From Prevotella sp. (GTDB taxonomy: Bacteria > Bacteroidota > Bacteroidia > Bacteroidales > Bacteroidaceae): DNA of 64,000 nucleotides. Location of the stretch: NCBI GenBank assembly GCA_024695815.1, contig JAILHK010000010.1:25893-89892 (forward strand). Reading direction: 5' to 3'. Both the position numbers and the translations under genes were made by a program. Shown in pieces: positions 26,001 through 37,000 of this stretch (the first letter of the stretch is position 1; each line of letters begins with the position of its first letter). The notes beneath the pieces were generated by a model that was not told where the DNA came from, ran no database searches, and was given only the letters and a program-made list of their open reading frames with translations.

Positions 26001-29000
26001 TTAAAGGTTTAGTTTCAGTCCTATATGATAAGCACGCGATGTGGGTTGCAGACCGGCATCGATGCCCTGGTATAGCACCTTGTTGCCATAGCTGAACTCA
26101 GGATCCTCACCGAGATAATGAGTCAGCGTGAAGATATTATTTACCGAGGCCCATAGGCTCATGCCCTGAATATACTTTGGTTTGATAGGCAACTGATAGG
26201 TGATGCTCAGCTGTTTCAACCTCAGGTAGGAAGCATCTTCTATCCAGCGATCGCTGAAGCGGCTGTTACCCATGGGGTCGCCATAGGTAGCACGCGGTAT
26301 GTCGGTATGCTGACCATCGGCCGTCCAGCGGAGTCGCATGGCCTCACTCTGGTTGTGGATGCTGCTGCCACTCTCCAACTGCTGGCGCAAGGCATTATAC
26401 GCATCATTGCCCCATGAATAGGTGAAGAGAGCATCCAGCGTGAGGCGTTTCCACGACAGGTTGAAACCGAAGGTGCCATAGACATCGGGGTTGGGGTCGC
26501 CAATGATTGTTCGGTCGTTTTCGTCGATGATGCCATCGGGCGTCAGATCGGCGAAGTGCATGTCGCCTGCTGCGAAATTCACGCGTCGGCCTGTCTCATC
26601 GATGATGCCAAGACCAGCCTCATCAGCCGCTTTCTGGTCGGCAAAGACACCCTCACTGCGGTAACCGTAGAACACGCCCAGCGGATGATTCTCGCTCGTC
26701 AGCACCGTTGCTCCGAGGATGTCGGCCGTAAAACTACCGTTCGTCAGGTGTGTCACTTTGTTTTTATAGTGGCCCACCGACAGGTGCGCATTCAACTGCC
26801 AGTCTTTCTTATCAATCAGTCGGCCAGTCAAAGCCAGTTCGAAACCTTCATTCTGCAGTCTGCCGTCGTTGGTCCAATAGTTCTGCAACCCATACTCCTC
26901 ACGCAATTGTTTGCTGACCAGAAGATCACGTGTCACAGAGCGGAAGTAATCGGCACGCAGTGTGAACCTGTTATCCAGCAAATGAGCATCAACCCCGAAG
27001 GTAGCTGTGCCGGTGCTCTCCCACTTCAAGCGGTCATTACCGATATTGGTCAGGACAAGTCCTTTGGCCTGTCCTACAAAACCGATCGACTCGAAATAAG
27101 GACATGACACCGTGGCAGGCAGATTGTCATTACCCGTCAGTTCGTAGCCTACATGCAACTTCAAATGATTGATGCCACGCACCTGCTTCATAAACGACTC
27201 TCCCGTAACGAGCCAACTGGCCTCTACAGAAGGGAACAGTCCCCATCTGACGCCACCCAGTGCAATGCCGCCATCAGCACGACTTCCGAAACGACTATTG
27301 TTCTCCATCGTGGCTGAAACCAACAACTGGTAGCGGTTCTTCAGCAGATAGTCTGCCTGGGCATACCAGGCCAGGTCGCACCAGTCTTCGTTCGTGCCCA
27401 GAGTTGTACGCAGTGCAGAGTTGGTAACTGAGAGCGAGCGCAGATTGTCACTACCCGTGTTGTATCCCTGTCCATAGTCGCCCTCAAAGGTATCATTGAT
27501 AAAGCGGAAACCTGCTTTGGAGTTGAGCGTAGCCTGCCGCGTCTTCACGATCTTCCAGTTGGCCTCCATAGCTACAGACAATGTGCTGTGGCGGGTCATC
27601 AAGCTTGCCACACTGTTGTCGCCCTCACCATACCAATCGCCTTGTTCGTTGACCAGCTGAACCTCTGGCAATCCAAAATCGGGCAAAAAGGTGCTTTCCT
27701 TTATCTTGTCCCATGAATAGTTGACCATGGCCGACAGGTTCAGGTTGCTGTTGAAGGTATAGGTCGGTGCCAGTGTGGCAGTGAAACGATAATTCTTCGT
27801 TTTACCCTCAGCCTGTTGGATAATTGCCAATGGATTGCCAATGCCCAGTTCATCCACATCCGACAAGCGATGAAACAGGTTACCCTGCGTATCATACTGA
27901 TAGGCATGATACAGAGGAGACTTCACATAGCCCATGTTACGTGGAGAATACTGACTGAAGATGCCATCGTCAAAGATATTTCGGGTGACCTGCGAAAAAG
28001 AGATGTCGGCCCGGGTCTTCAATCGCTTAGTAAGGTCAATATCCGAGTTGAAACGCACGTTCAGCCTATCAAAGTCTGTCTCGCGAATAGCGCCCTCGTT
28101 ATGGGCATAGCCCAGCGAGAAGGCATACAAAGCAATATCGTCACCGCCACGCACGGCGATGCCATAGTTCTGTGTCACAGCATTTCGCCCGATGACGTTC
28201 TGCCAGTCTGTATCGTTATGGTTGGCGTTGTAATAAGAGGTGTTGGGCTGATCATCCATGAACCGAAGAGCATGTCCGTCTATCATGCCCGTTGGTATCA
28301 GGTCAGAAGCCAAGATGCGATAGTCCGAAGCGCCAAGCAGAGGTAGTGTCTTGCCCCGCTGCTTAATACCTGCAGAGAGGTTCACTTCTATCTCGGTGGC
28401 CATATTATGACTACGTTTCGTTGTGATCACGACAACGCCGCCAGCGGCCTTGGCACCCCATATAGAAGTTCCGTTCTTCAGCACTTCAATGCGCTCAATA
28501 TCCTCGGGAGCTATCAAGGCCAGCGGATTACTGAAATAGCCTTCATGCAGAGATGTGACATCTTGCTGCGACTGCCATATCTGTCCGTCAACGACAAAGA
28601 GCGGCTGCGACTGCATATTGATGCTGTGAAGTCCTCTGACGAAGAGGGCTGCACCGGCAGCGTCGAGTCCACTATGTCCTGCCATGCGCACATCGCCCAA
28701 GAGGCTTCGCTGCACAGCATCGTCGGTACTTAGATGGACAGGCACCGATTGCGCTACAGGCATCATCTTGATCAACAGCTCCTTGCGGCCCTGCAAGGGG
28801 ATGATCTGCGTGTCAAAACCTGGGGCTTCTACGCGCAGCAGACCATTGCTATCGTCCACCTTCAAAGAGAAATCTCCTCCCTCTTCGGTCATGGTCATAT
28901 TCGTCGTACCGATCAGTGTGATACGTGTACCTGCGAAACGCTCGCCAGTAGCACTGTTCACAACCGTACCCTTAACAACAGTCTGCGCATGACCTGCCAC

Positions 29001-29045
29001 TATGAAGAGATGAAATAATGAGATTATCAATAATATTCTTTTCAT
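26001..29045 (-). CDS. SusC/RagA family TonB-dependent outer membrane transporter (second system)
   Basis: The 1014-residue protein has a signal peptide (cleavage near GHA). It has a carboxypeptidase-D regulatory-like domain (about 22-95), a plug domain with LFVRGLHSINMQSQPLFVVDGQ and IERIEVLKNGTSIWGAKAAGGVVVITTK, and a C-terminal TonB-dependent beta-barrel. It imports oligosaccharides into the periplasm with energy from TonB. It is shorter than the other SusC in the operon (1102 residues), and the two are clearly not recent duplicates. Gaps to neighbours are 17 and 13 nt, so it is part of one transcript. Firm family call. Confidence 0.93.
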   Translation of the reverse strand: MKRILLIISLFHLFIVAGHAQTVVKGTVVNSATGERFAGTRITLIGTTNMTMTEEGGDFSLKVDDSNGLLRVEAPGFDTQIIPLQGRKELLIKMMPVAQSVPVHLSTDDAVQRSLLGDVRMAGHSGLDAAGAALFVRGLHSINMQSQPLFVVDGQIWQSQQDVTSLHEGYFSNPLALIAPEDIERIEVLKNGTSIWGAKAAGGVVVITTKRSHNMATEIEVNLSAGIKQRGKTLPLLGASDYRILASDLIPTGMIDGHALRFMDDQPNTSYYNANHNDTDWQNVIGRNAVTQNYGIAVRGGDDIALYAFSLGYAHNEGAIRETDFDRLNVRFNSDIDLTKRLKTRADISFSQVTRNIFDDGIFSQYSPRNMGYVKSPLYHAYQYDTQGNLFHRLSDVDELGIGNPLAIIQQAEGKTKNYRFTATLAPTYTFNSNLNLSAMVNYSWDKIKESTFLPDFGLPEVQLVNEQGDWYGEGDNSVASLMTRHSTLSVAMEANWKIVKTRQATLNSKAGFRFINDTFEGDYGQGYNTGSDNLRSLSVTNSALRTTLGTNEDWCDLAWYAQADYLLKNRYQLLVSATMENNSRFGSRADGGIALGGVRWGLFPSVEASWLVTGESFMKQVRGINHLKLHVGYELTGNDNLPATVSCPYFESIGFVGQAKGLVLTNIGNDRLKWESTGTATFGVDAHLLDNRFTLRADYFRSVTRDLLVSKQLREEYGLQNYWTNDGRLQNEGFELALTGRLIDKKDWQLNAHLSVGHYKNKVTHLTNGSFTADILGATVLTSENHPLGVFYGYRSEGVFADQKAADEAGLGIIDETGRRVNFAAGDMHFADLTPDGIIDENDRTIIGDPNPDVYGTFGFNLSWKRLTLDALFTYSWGNDAYNALRQQLESGSSIHNQSEAMRLRWTADGQHTDIPRATYGDPMGNSRFSDRWIEDASYLRLKQLSITYQLPIKPKYIQGMSLWASVNNIFTLTHYLGEDPEFSYGNKVLYQGIDAGLQPTSRAYHIGLKLNL

Positions 29046-29062
29046 ATTTCTTCTGTGCTTTA

Positions 29063-30559
29063 TTATTTTTCAACGGGTTCAAAGATGATACGGTCTAACC
29101 TGAATGAGCGCGACAACTCACCGGAGGAGAACTCCTTGGGAGTGACGTTGGTGGTGATGGTCAACTGTGTGGTGACGGGCACCCCACTGGCATCATTTGC
29201 GTCATCCATCAACCACAGGCGATCGGTAGTATTACTCACGGGAATCTCCAGATTCTCAAACGCCAGCATACGCGTCACGTCCGTACCACTCGTCAGCAAT
29301 GTCTTCACATTATTGCGTTTGGAGGCCGAACGTCCGTTTGTGTTCTGATAGGCCACCGTGAACGACACACGCGTGGAGTCCAACTCTTCTGATGCTCCCT
29401 CTACCGCGACGGGGAGGAACACGGCATACACATTGTATGTTCCTGCCAGCACACCGGGAATGTCGAAGATCACCGTGGGGTTGGTCGATGCCGAGATAGG
29501 AGCCACTTCAATATAGCTGTCGCCACTGACGTGATCCACCATACTGCGTGCCGTCACCTCACGTGCATAGACCGAGGTCAGCGTGTTGTTATAGGTGCGA
29601 CCGTTCTGCTGTTCGGCCTCTATGCTGATGGGCTTGTCCCACGTCTCGCGGTTGTTGAAGTTCAGGTGCGTAGCAGCCAGTGCACGACCGTTCGAGGTCT
29701 CCAGTTCTGTGGTGCCAGTCACCATCGCGCTGGGCACCATGTCACGATAGATCAGGTTCTCGACGATAGCCAGTTGTGTGCGCACATGCTGCAGAGAGTC
29801 GGCCACCACTGCATCCTCATCAAAGACTTTGAACGAAGGGGAGATGCGCTGATAGGCCTCATCCCACGCCGCATTGGTAGGCAGCACCATGGTATAGGCA
29901 GAGTCTTCGCGAGCAATAGCACCGATACCATAGACAGCGTGCTCCAGCAGTCGGTTATAGTTCACCATCACCGAGTCGTAAACAGGTCGTCCCTGCTCGT
30001 CGATGTCTATTTCTGTCGAGGCATCGACGTCAAACTTCACTTCATCAAATTGGCTGATGAATGCATACGCTTTCGAGAAGTCAGGATTCGTCTGCAGGTG
30101 TTCATAGAGATTGTTGCGGTAAGGAATGGGGTGTTGCAACTGGTGAACCAGTCCGTTTCTCGCCTGTTGGTTGCCTGCCGTGATTGGCGTTCCGGCAAAG
30201 CTGTCAGCAGCATCAAACTCATAAATCTTTCCGTTCAGCATCTCTACGCCGACGCCCTGTGGTGTCGATGTAGGATAGATATGGCGGGCTATGTGGTTGG
30301 CCACCACCCTACTGATGTCTGCGGCGTCGCTTCCCTGCACGGGGGCAAACACGGTGAACGACTGACTCGAAGCGAGCAGATCAGCATAGCCTGCCTGACG
30401 CACTTGTTCTGCAAAGGTCTGCGTGCTTCCGTCCAGCACCTGCATCACAGTCTGTCCGTAGCCCGCTGGCAACTGCTCTTCATAGTGGTCGCTCCAATCA
30501 GAGCAAGCCGTGAGAGCCAGCGACACCAACAAGACTGCTATTTCATTATTATGTTTCAT
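29063..30559 (-). CDS. Fasciclin (FAS1) domain lipoprotein
   Basis: The 498-residue lipoprotein has lipobox LTAC (Cys about 19). Two FAS1-like units are visible: one near 40-140 (FTVFAPVQGSDAADIS, then VVANHIARHIYPT) and one near 165-315 (YTMVLPTNAAWDEAYQRI). A C-terminal beta-sandwich follows (about 330-495, DSYIEVAPISASTNPTVIFDIPGVLAGTYNVYAVFLP) that resembles a carbohydrate-binding module. FAS1 domains mediate adhesion. In Bacteroidetes, FAS1 lipoproteins encoded with SusC/D pairs are thought to be surface glycan-binding proteins. It lies between a second FAS1 gene and the second SusC with gaps of 13 and 17 nt. Binding role inferred. Confidence 0.8.
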   Translation of the reverse strand: MKHNNEIAVLLVSLALTACSDWSDHYEEQLPAGYGQTVMQVLDGSTQTFAEQVRQAGYADLLASSQSFTVFAPVQGSDAADISRVVANHIARHIYPTSTPQGVGVEMLNGKIYEFDAADSFAGTPITAGNQQARNGLVHQLQHPIPYRNNLYEHLQTNPDFSKAYAFISQFDEVKFDVDASTEIDIDEQGRPVYDSVMVNYNRLLEHAVYGIGAIAREDSAYTMVLPTNAAWDEAYQRISPSFKVFDEDAVVADSLQHVRTQLAIVENLIYRDMVPSAMVTGTTELETSNGRALAATHLNFNNRETWDKPISIEAEQQNGRTYNNTLTSVYAREVTARSMVDHVSGDSYIEVAPISASTNPTVIFDIPGVLAGTYNVYAVFLPVAVEGASEELDSTRVSFTVAYQNTNGRSASKRNNVKTLLTSGTDVTRMLAFENLEIPVSNTTDRLWLMDDANDASGVPVTTQLTITTNVTPKEFSSGELSRSFRLDRIIFEPVEK

Positions 30560-30572
30560 CGTCTAACTGTTT

Positions 30573-32435
30573 TTAGTCTTTATCTTCTGTATCTATCAGA
30601 CTGGTCGGCACATATTCCAGATAGTCAAAATGGAACTCGCCGAGTTCACTCTCTATATTTTTCACGCGGAAGTAGTGAGGGCCATAATCCTGGAAAGTGA
30701 AGGTACCCACGATAAAGCGCAGGGAGCCTACATTCTGTCTCAACGTTTTCTGTCCGTTGATCGCATAGACTGAGTTGGGGCCTTTCATATAGCCGCGATT
30801 ACGCATCATCTTGTCGTTCTCCGCACCGTTGTCGGTGGTCTGGTCATCACTGATCCAGCCTATCTGAGGCTGTTCGCCCGTGTAGTTGAAAGACACAGGG
30901 ATACCAATGATGTCGCCGTCCACAAAAAGCTGCGCAATACCACCCCACGAGCGAGCTGAATAGCCCAGACGTATTTCGTAGGTGCCGGGAGGCACGGGCA
31001 ACATACGCACCGTGACATCATACCAGCCTCTGACCGAAATCTCATCAGCTTGGTAGTTGGTCCAATAGTCAGATGCCCACATAATAAACTTCGAGGCGTC
31101 ATTGAATTTGAGGTAATCGCCACAATAGTCTGGGCTCATCGTATAGCCCCCAAAGCCGTCCAGATTCGTCAGCTTCCATCGTATGTTGTTGTTGGTCAGC
31201 TGTGGTGGGATGCTATAGGCATCAAAGCGGATACGCTTATTGAGCACATCATGCTGCATCACCGTTTCATCATATACCAGCATGTCGGTGAGCGAATGGA
31301 TAAAACCATTCATGCCGTCGATATTAGACCTCGACTCGTCTATGCCCACATAGCGTCCGTCTCGCTGTTCGTTAAGATGGTTGCCGGCCTTAAATTCTAT
31401 CAGGCGGTTTTCTAGCATGGTCTCATAGTATTCATAGCGTTTTCCCATGTAGTAGCTGCTGGTGCACACACCATTATATATAAAGGAGTTGGTGGACATC
31501 TGGCGGTTCAGCATGTGGTAACTGACAAACTTGTTCAGGGCATTATGGCGACTGGTCGGGTCGGCCTCGTCATCACGGCCATAATACGTTTGGGCATACT
31601 GTTCCAGATCGGCTATGTTGTGAATACCGGCAGCCTCCATCACGCTGTTTGGTTCTGCAAACAGCGTATAGCCCAGCCGGCGCTGCTGCAATGGCTTCAT
31701 CGTGTAGCCCAGCACATTGACAAACTCCGTTGTATAGGGACTCTTATAGGTCATGTCGTAGGTCTCGGTTATCGAGTCGTTCAGATGCGTCAGTCGCAAA
31801 GCCTCAGCAAAGATGCTGTATGCAGGCATCTGGTCCAGAATAGAGCCCAGCGTCTCGTCACTTGGCTCCAGCACGTGGTCTATCACGTGCACCACACCAT
31901 TGTGCAGTTCCACGTCAGGGACGGTGATCTGCGACTGCTTGTTCACCCAGATCTGGTGTCTTCCTTCGCCGGTCGTCGCATATGAGATAATCACATAGCG
32001 GTTGTTCATGTTCGATGTGCCCAGGGCACCCTCTGTGAAGTCCTTTGTCAGATAGTCAATGGCTGTAGAACGGATGATGTGGTTATACACGATCTGCTGC
32101 TTTTCTTCCTTTGTCAAGGCATCCAACGAGGTGTGATGTGCCTTGAAATAAGTATCGAAAGCCATATCGGTGGGGACAAAAGCCGTGTAATGTCCGTAAG
32201 TCGATAAGAGCGAGTACTCGCCAGCATCCTCCACGATCTTCGTAAAGATAGCAAAGGAGTCCGGTCGGTTTTCTATATAGGTGGCCACGGTCTCACCCTT
32301 GAAGGTGTAGTAGCTGTCTCCGCTCAGGTCATCGCTATTGCAAGACGCCTGCAGGGCAACGACCACAGCGAGTGTGCCAAAGAGCACGCCTTTGGCCAGT
32401 TTACGTTTCACGTATGCAGATATCATCGTTTTCAT
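30573..32435 (-). CDS. Fasciclin (FAS1) domain lipoprotein with C-terminal beta-sandwich
   Basis: The 620-residue lipoprotein has an unusually long basic N-region before the lipobox ASC (Cys about 33). FAS1 unit one spans about 45-195 (YTAFVPTDMAFDTYF, VYNHII, LHNGVVHVIDHVLEP), and FAS1 unit two about 200-390 (YTLFAEPNSVMEAAGI, FVSYHML). The C-terminal 200 residues look like a ligand-binding beta-sandwich (YEIRLGYSARSWGGIAQLFVDGD, GPHYFRVKNIE, FHFDYLEYVP). It lies only 3 nt downstream of the SusD gene and 13 nt upstream of the next FAS1 gene. A surface glycan-binding protein serving the SusC/D transporters is the most likely role. Confidence 0.82.
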   Translation of the reverse strand: MKTMISAYVKRKLAKGVLFGTLAVVVALQASCNSDDLSGDSYYTFKGETVATYIENRPDSFAIFTKIVEDAGEYSLLSTYGHYTAFVPTDMAFDTYFKAHHTSLDALTKEEKQQIVYNHIIRSTAIDYLTKDFTEGALGTSNMNNRYVIISYATTGEGRHQIWVNKQSQITVPDVELHNGVVHVIDHVLEPSDETLGSILDQMPAYSIFAEALRLTHLNDSITETYDMTYKSPYTTEFVNVLGYTMKPLQQRRLGYTLFAEPNSVMEAAGIHNIADLEQYAQTYYGRDDEADPTSRHNALNKFVSYHMLNRQMSTNSFIYNGVCTSSYYMGKRYEYYETMLENRLIEFKAGNHLNEQRDGRYVGIDESRSNIDGMNGFIHSLTDMLVYDETVMQHDVLNKRIRFDAYSIPPQLTNNNIRWKLTNLDGFGGYTMSPDYCGDYLKFNDASKFIMWASDYWTNYQADEISVRGWYDVTVRMLPVPPGTYEIRLGYSARSWGGIAQLFVDGDIIGIPVSFNYTGEQPQIGWISDDQTTDNGAENDKMMRNRGYMKGPNSVYAINGQKTLRQNVGSLRFIVGTFTFQDYGPHYFRVKNIESELGEFHFDYLEYVPTSLIDTEDKD

Positions 32436-32438
32436 ACC

Positions 32439-34004
32439 TTAGTTCTTTTCTATATCACTGGAAGTTGCATAAAATGGGTTCTGTTTCAGCAGCTTATTCA
32501 CCTTGAGTTCGTTGCGGTGAATAGGCAGATAGAGGGCGTTCAGCGTGTTCAAGCGCGTCAACACGGTTGCCTGATCCTGACTCTCATACTTTCGCAACAG
32601 ATAGGTAGAGACCACATTGTTTAGGTCGCCCGTTCTGCGGATGCGTCGCAAGATGTCAAAATAGCGCTTTCCCTCAAACAGGAATTCTCGCTGGCGTTCG
32701 TCGAACACCAGGTCGCGCATCAGCTCCTGCGAGTTGTACCTTGACAACTGCAACGTCCCGCTACCCTTTGATGGGTTGGCCCTGTCGTAAGAATAGCTCA
32801 CCAGCGCCAAGGCTGCTTCCAGGTCACCAGCAGCATTACGCTCCACCAGTGCCTCTGCTTTCATCAGATAGACGTCACTCAGTCTGTACACTATCCAGTT
32901 CTGCGTATTCTGATTCGTCACATAATCGCTCTGCAACACCTGTGCACTGGTGCTTTCCTTGCGATAGGCCACATACTTCTTGATGGGTATGAAGGCTGCT
33001 GACGTGTTGCTCCACAGTGCGTCATACTGCCTGACATCGCTATTCTCAAAGAGGTTATATTTCTTGAAGTCGAGAGACGACAGGTAGTTGGCACTGGTGC
33101 GTCCGCCCTCCGTGCCATACATCTCGCACACCACGTAGTTGGGCACATAGTTGTCAAACTGCAGTTCAAAGATGCTCTCCGACGAATTGCCTATACCAAA
33201 CACCTGCTGGTTGTAGCGCGCCGATGGTTCCAGGAAGAGCGGGTTGACACCTGGTTGCAACACTCTGTCGCACATCGCGATGCACTGGTCGTAGTCTCCC
33301 AGCCATAGGTACATATCTGCCATCAGTGTCCAGAGGGCTTTCTGCGTCACGCGTCCTTTGGTGTCGCTCGTTGTTGAATAGACGGCTTTCGCATAGTTGT
33401 CTTTGATGGTCTCCAACTCAGTCAGCAACTGTCGCAGAATGGTGTCGCCATCAGTCTGTGCCAACTGGAAAGGACGTGTGTCGTCGCTATAGGCCTGCGT
33501 GGTGAAAGGCACATCACCAAACGTACGTACCAGATAGAAGTAGCACAATGCGCGTAAGGTCATCGCCTCAGCCTCGTAGGCACGCAGTTCGCCAGTCTTG
33601 AAATTGGGATCCTGCTGCTGCACCTTTGGGGCATTCTCCAACACGGTGTTACAATAGTTAATCACGCGATAAAGGGGCGACCACTGCGTATAGCCATTGC
33701 TTGCATCGATATTGGCCGAGAGCATGTAGCTCAGGTCGCCACCGGGGTTCATGCCTGCCAGCACATTGTCCGAGCGCACCTCGCCCCAGACGATGAGACG
33801 TTCCATGGCCTCGGGCTCGAGCAGCGCGCGGTAACAGGCAGCCAGCGCACTCTCCACATCCTGCTTCGATTGCCAGAAGTCCTCGCCCACCAGTTCCGTC
33901 TGTGGTTTCAGGTTAAACCAGTCCTCGCAACTGGTCAGGGTGCAGATGCTGCCACCACCAATCATGAGGGCTATGAGAATATGATAAATCTTCTTCGTAA
34001 TCAT
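32439..34004 (-). CDS. SusD/RagB family glycan-binding lipoprotein (first system)
   Basis: The 521-residue protein has lipobox LTSC (Cys about 26) followed by EDWFNLKPQTELVGEDFWQSKQDVESALAACYRAL, typical of SusD. Other family motifs are WGEVRSDNVLAG, RVINYCNTVLENA, EAMTLRALCYFYLVRTFGDVPF, and, near the C-terminus, VFDERQREFLFEGKRYFDILRR. It is the surface-exposed lid partner of the SusC encoded 15 nt upstream. It is of normal length and shows no damage. Firm family call; the bound glycan is not readable from sequence. Confidence 0.95.
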   Translation of the reverse strand: MITKKIYHILIALMIGGGSICTLTSCEDWFNLKPQTELVGEDFWQSKQDVESALAACYRALLEPEAMERLIVWGEVRSDNVLAGMNPGGDLSYMLSANIDASNGYTQWSPLYRVINYCNTVLENAPKVQQQDPNFKTGELRAYEAEAMTLRALCYFYLVRTFGDVPFTTQAYSDDTRPFQLAQTDGDTILRQLLTELETIKDNYAKAVYSTTSDTKGRVTQKALWTLMADMYLWLGDYDQCIAMCDRVLQPGVNPLFLEPSARYNQQVFGIGNSSESIFELQFDNYVPNYVVCEMYGTEGGRTSANYLSSLDFKKYNLFENSDVRQYDALWSNTSAAFIPIKKYVAYRKESTSAQVLQSDYVTNQNTQNWIVYRLSDVYLMKAEALVERNAAGDLEAALALVSYSYDRANPSKGSGTLQLSRYNSQELMRDLVFDERQREFLFEGKRYFDILRRIRRTGDLNNVVSTYLLRKYESQDQATVLTRLNTLNALYLPIHRNELKVNKLLKQNPFYATSSDIEKN

Positions 34005-34019
34005 AATACACGTAATAAA

Positions 34020-37000
34020 TTAGAGTCCTACTGTAATGCCAAAGGTGAAATACTTGGAGCGCGGTGTCTTCGACCAGTCGGCACAGATGCCCTGAGAGTC
34101 GTAGCCCACCTCGGGGTCAACACCAGAGTACTTCGTCCATGTCAGGATGTTGTTGAGCGTGAACGACAGTGACGTCTGGCTCAGTCCCACGCGCTTCACC
34201 AGTTTCGGGTCTAACGTATAGTTCACCGTGAGCTGTTTCCAGCGCAGGAACGATCCATCCTCCACGAAGCGGTCACTACCCATCCAGTTGCGTCCGTCCT
34301 GATACAGGGCGCGTGGCATATTGGTCACGTCGCCATCCTTGCGCCATCGCCAGTTCACCGACACACACTGGTTGTCGTTCGAGTACATATTCTCGGCATA
34401 CATGCGGGCATAGTTGACCACCTTGTTGCCATAGCGGAAGTTAAAGAAGCAGTTCAGCGACAAGCGCTTGTTATAGCGCAGCGAGAAACCGAAACCGCCA
34501 TTCAACTTCGGGTTACAGTTGCCCAAATAGACCACGTCGAGCTCATCGATGGTACCGTCCTTATACACATCCTCATAGATGGCATCGCCACCACGGAACT
34601 TCCGTGCGCTGGTGGTGCCATAGGCATAGTACAAAGGCACGGGCTCATGATAACTGTCGAAGACCACGTTTCCGTTCTTATCACGTGCCACCGGTGCGTT
34701 TGGTCCACTGACGCCTGGCACTTCCACTTCGCTCCATTTGTCATACTGATAGACGCCATGCGAGCGCAGTCCGTAGATAGATCCAAACGAGTTGTTGATC
34801 TGCACTCGGCTCAGATAGTTGCCGTTGGCATAGCTGAAGTCGCCGTTGTACGAGTCCAGCACATTGGCGTCCAGCGCCTTGATGGTGTTCTTATAGTTCG
34901 ACAGGTTGGCGTTAAGGTCCAACGTGAACTTACCCATGTTGATGAGGTTGGTGGTGTTGATGTTTAACTCCCAGCCGTCGTTATCCATGGTTCCTGCGTT
35001 GATATAACTCAGATAGTCGAAACCCGAGCTTCCTGGTATGCGCTGGTCCTTGAACAGCATGTCTTCCGTGCGACGGTGATACACGTTGAGGTCGGCCGTG
35101 AAGCGGTCTTCAAACAGCCCCAGATTCAGACCCACGTTGTAGCTCGTGGAGCGCTCCCACTTCAGATTGGTGAGCTTCACCGAACTGGGTTTGATCGTAG
35201 GCGTGCCATTATAGTTGTTGCCGCCCGTGCCCCACGAACCGTTGTATCGTGCAAAGTACAGATACTCACGGTCGGGCATATTACCCGTCACGCCCCATCC
35301 GGCGCGCAACGAGAATTCCGACAACCAGTTCTCCCAGGGTTTCAAGAACTTCTCATCACTGATGATCCACTTACCCGACAACGAGGGGAAGGTGCCCCAG
35401 CGGTTGCCAGAACCAAAGCGGGTAGAACCGTCCCAGCGGATGGTTGCATCCAGGATGTAACGGCCCTGATAGGCATAGTGAAGACGGCCAAGCACAGCCA
35501 TCGACCTCCACTGGCCTTGTTCCGAGTTGAGGTCGCGCAGGTTGGCGCCTGCCGTTGCATCGGTGATGGCCTGTGAGGGCGAACCAAACGTCACGAAGCG
35601 CTGGCTCTGCGAGTTTCCGGTTGTCATCTGCCACGAGCCATACAGCATCAGCGAGTGGTTGTCACCCGTGTTGGGCATCCACGTCAGGTTCTGGTCGGTC
35701 ATCACCGACAGGCCCTCGTTCTCCTGCTCCTCGCTGCGGTTGACCTGTTCGTTCAACCATGTTGTAGGCACAATCTCCTTAGGCAGGAACTTATTGATCT
35801 TATAGTTTTCTATGTCAAACGTCACGTAGCCATTGTAGCGCAGGCGCTGATGGTCGGTGGGTTCGATGAAGTCATACTGCACACGCAGCGTGGGGATGAT
35901 ACGCATGTTCTTCTGCACGTTCTGTGCCAGATGTGCCACAGCGATGGGGTTGTAGAGGTCTTTCTGCGAGGCGTCCAGTCCCGACGAGGGCAGGATGTTA
36001 TAGTAAGCCCCCGTGTTGTTGCCGGCATTATCCTGTCGGTAGATGCCCACGTTAGGCAGTTTGCGGTAGGCCACGTCCAGCAAACCGATGTTTGAGCCCG
36101 TGGCTGGGTAGTACTGCTCGTAGTTACGGTCGTTGTTGGTGTAGGTCATCGAGAAGTCGCTGGTGAACTTCAGGCGTTCAGACACCTGATACTCTAGGTT
36201 CATGCGGGTTGAGAAGCGATCCATCTGCTGTTCTATCACCGTACCTGTCTGGTTGTAATAACCCAGCGAGGCGCGGAAGCGGGCTTTCTGTCCACCGCCA
36301 CTGATAGAGAGTGAGTGATCGTGTGTCCATCCCATCTGACTGACCTCCTTCACCCAGTTGGTGTTGTTGTTAAACTGCTCGTATTCCGAGAAGTTGGGGT
36401 CGTAGTTAAACTCGGGCACGTTTGCCTCGCGCTCGTCCTGGTTACGGTTGAAATAGGCCTGCTTCATCAGCATGGTATAGTCGTCGCCGTTCAGCATCTT
36501 CATGCCCTCCGGCTGCCAGTTGCCGCTCAGGCGGTAGCTATAGGTCACACGAGTTGGTCCTGTGACGCCCTTCTTTGTTCTGATGCTGATAATACCATTG
36601 GCACCGCGTGCGCCCCATATCGCACAGGCAGCACCGTCTTTCAGCACGGTGATGTCCTCTATATCCTCTGGCGATATGTTCAGCAGCGTGGCAAACTGGT
36701 CGTTGGAAGCTGTGTTATAGTCGAACGAGGCATCTATCTGCGAGTCGAAAGGAATGTCGTTGAGCAAGATCAGCGGTTCGCTGTTGGAGTTGATACTCGT
36801 GGTACCACGCACACGCAGCGACGAGCCACTGCCTAGGTCGCCCGAGTTGGCCACGATGTCGAGTCCGGCAATGCGGCCCTGCAGGGCGTCATCGACCGAA
36901 GCTACAGACATTCCCTCGAAGGTTTTCATCGAGATGGTCTGCTGTGCACCGCTCAACTCGCGCACCGGCACGTTGAAACCGTCGGCTCCGGTGCGTCGCT

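Noticed and set aside
29531..30700. 389-codon plus-strand open frame
   Set aside because: It is antisense to the FAS1 lipoprotein and crosses the end of the neighbouring FAS1 gene; no domain pattern.
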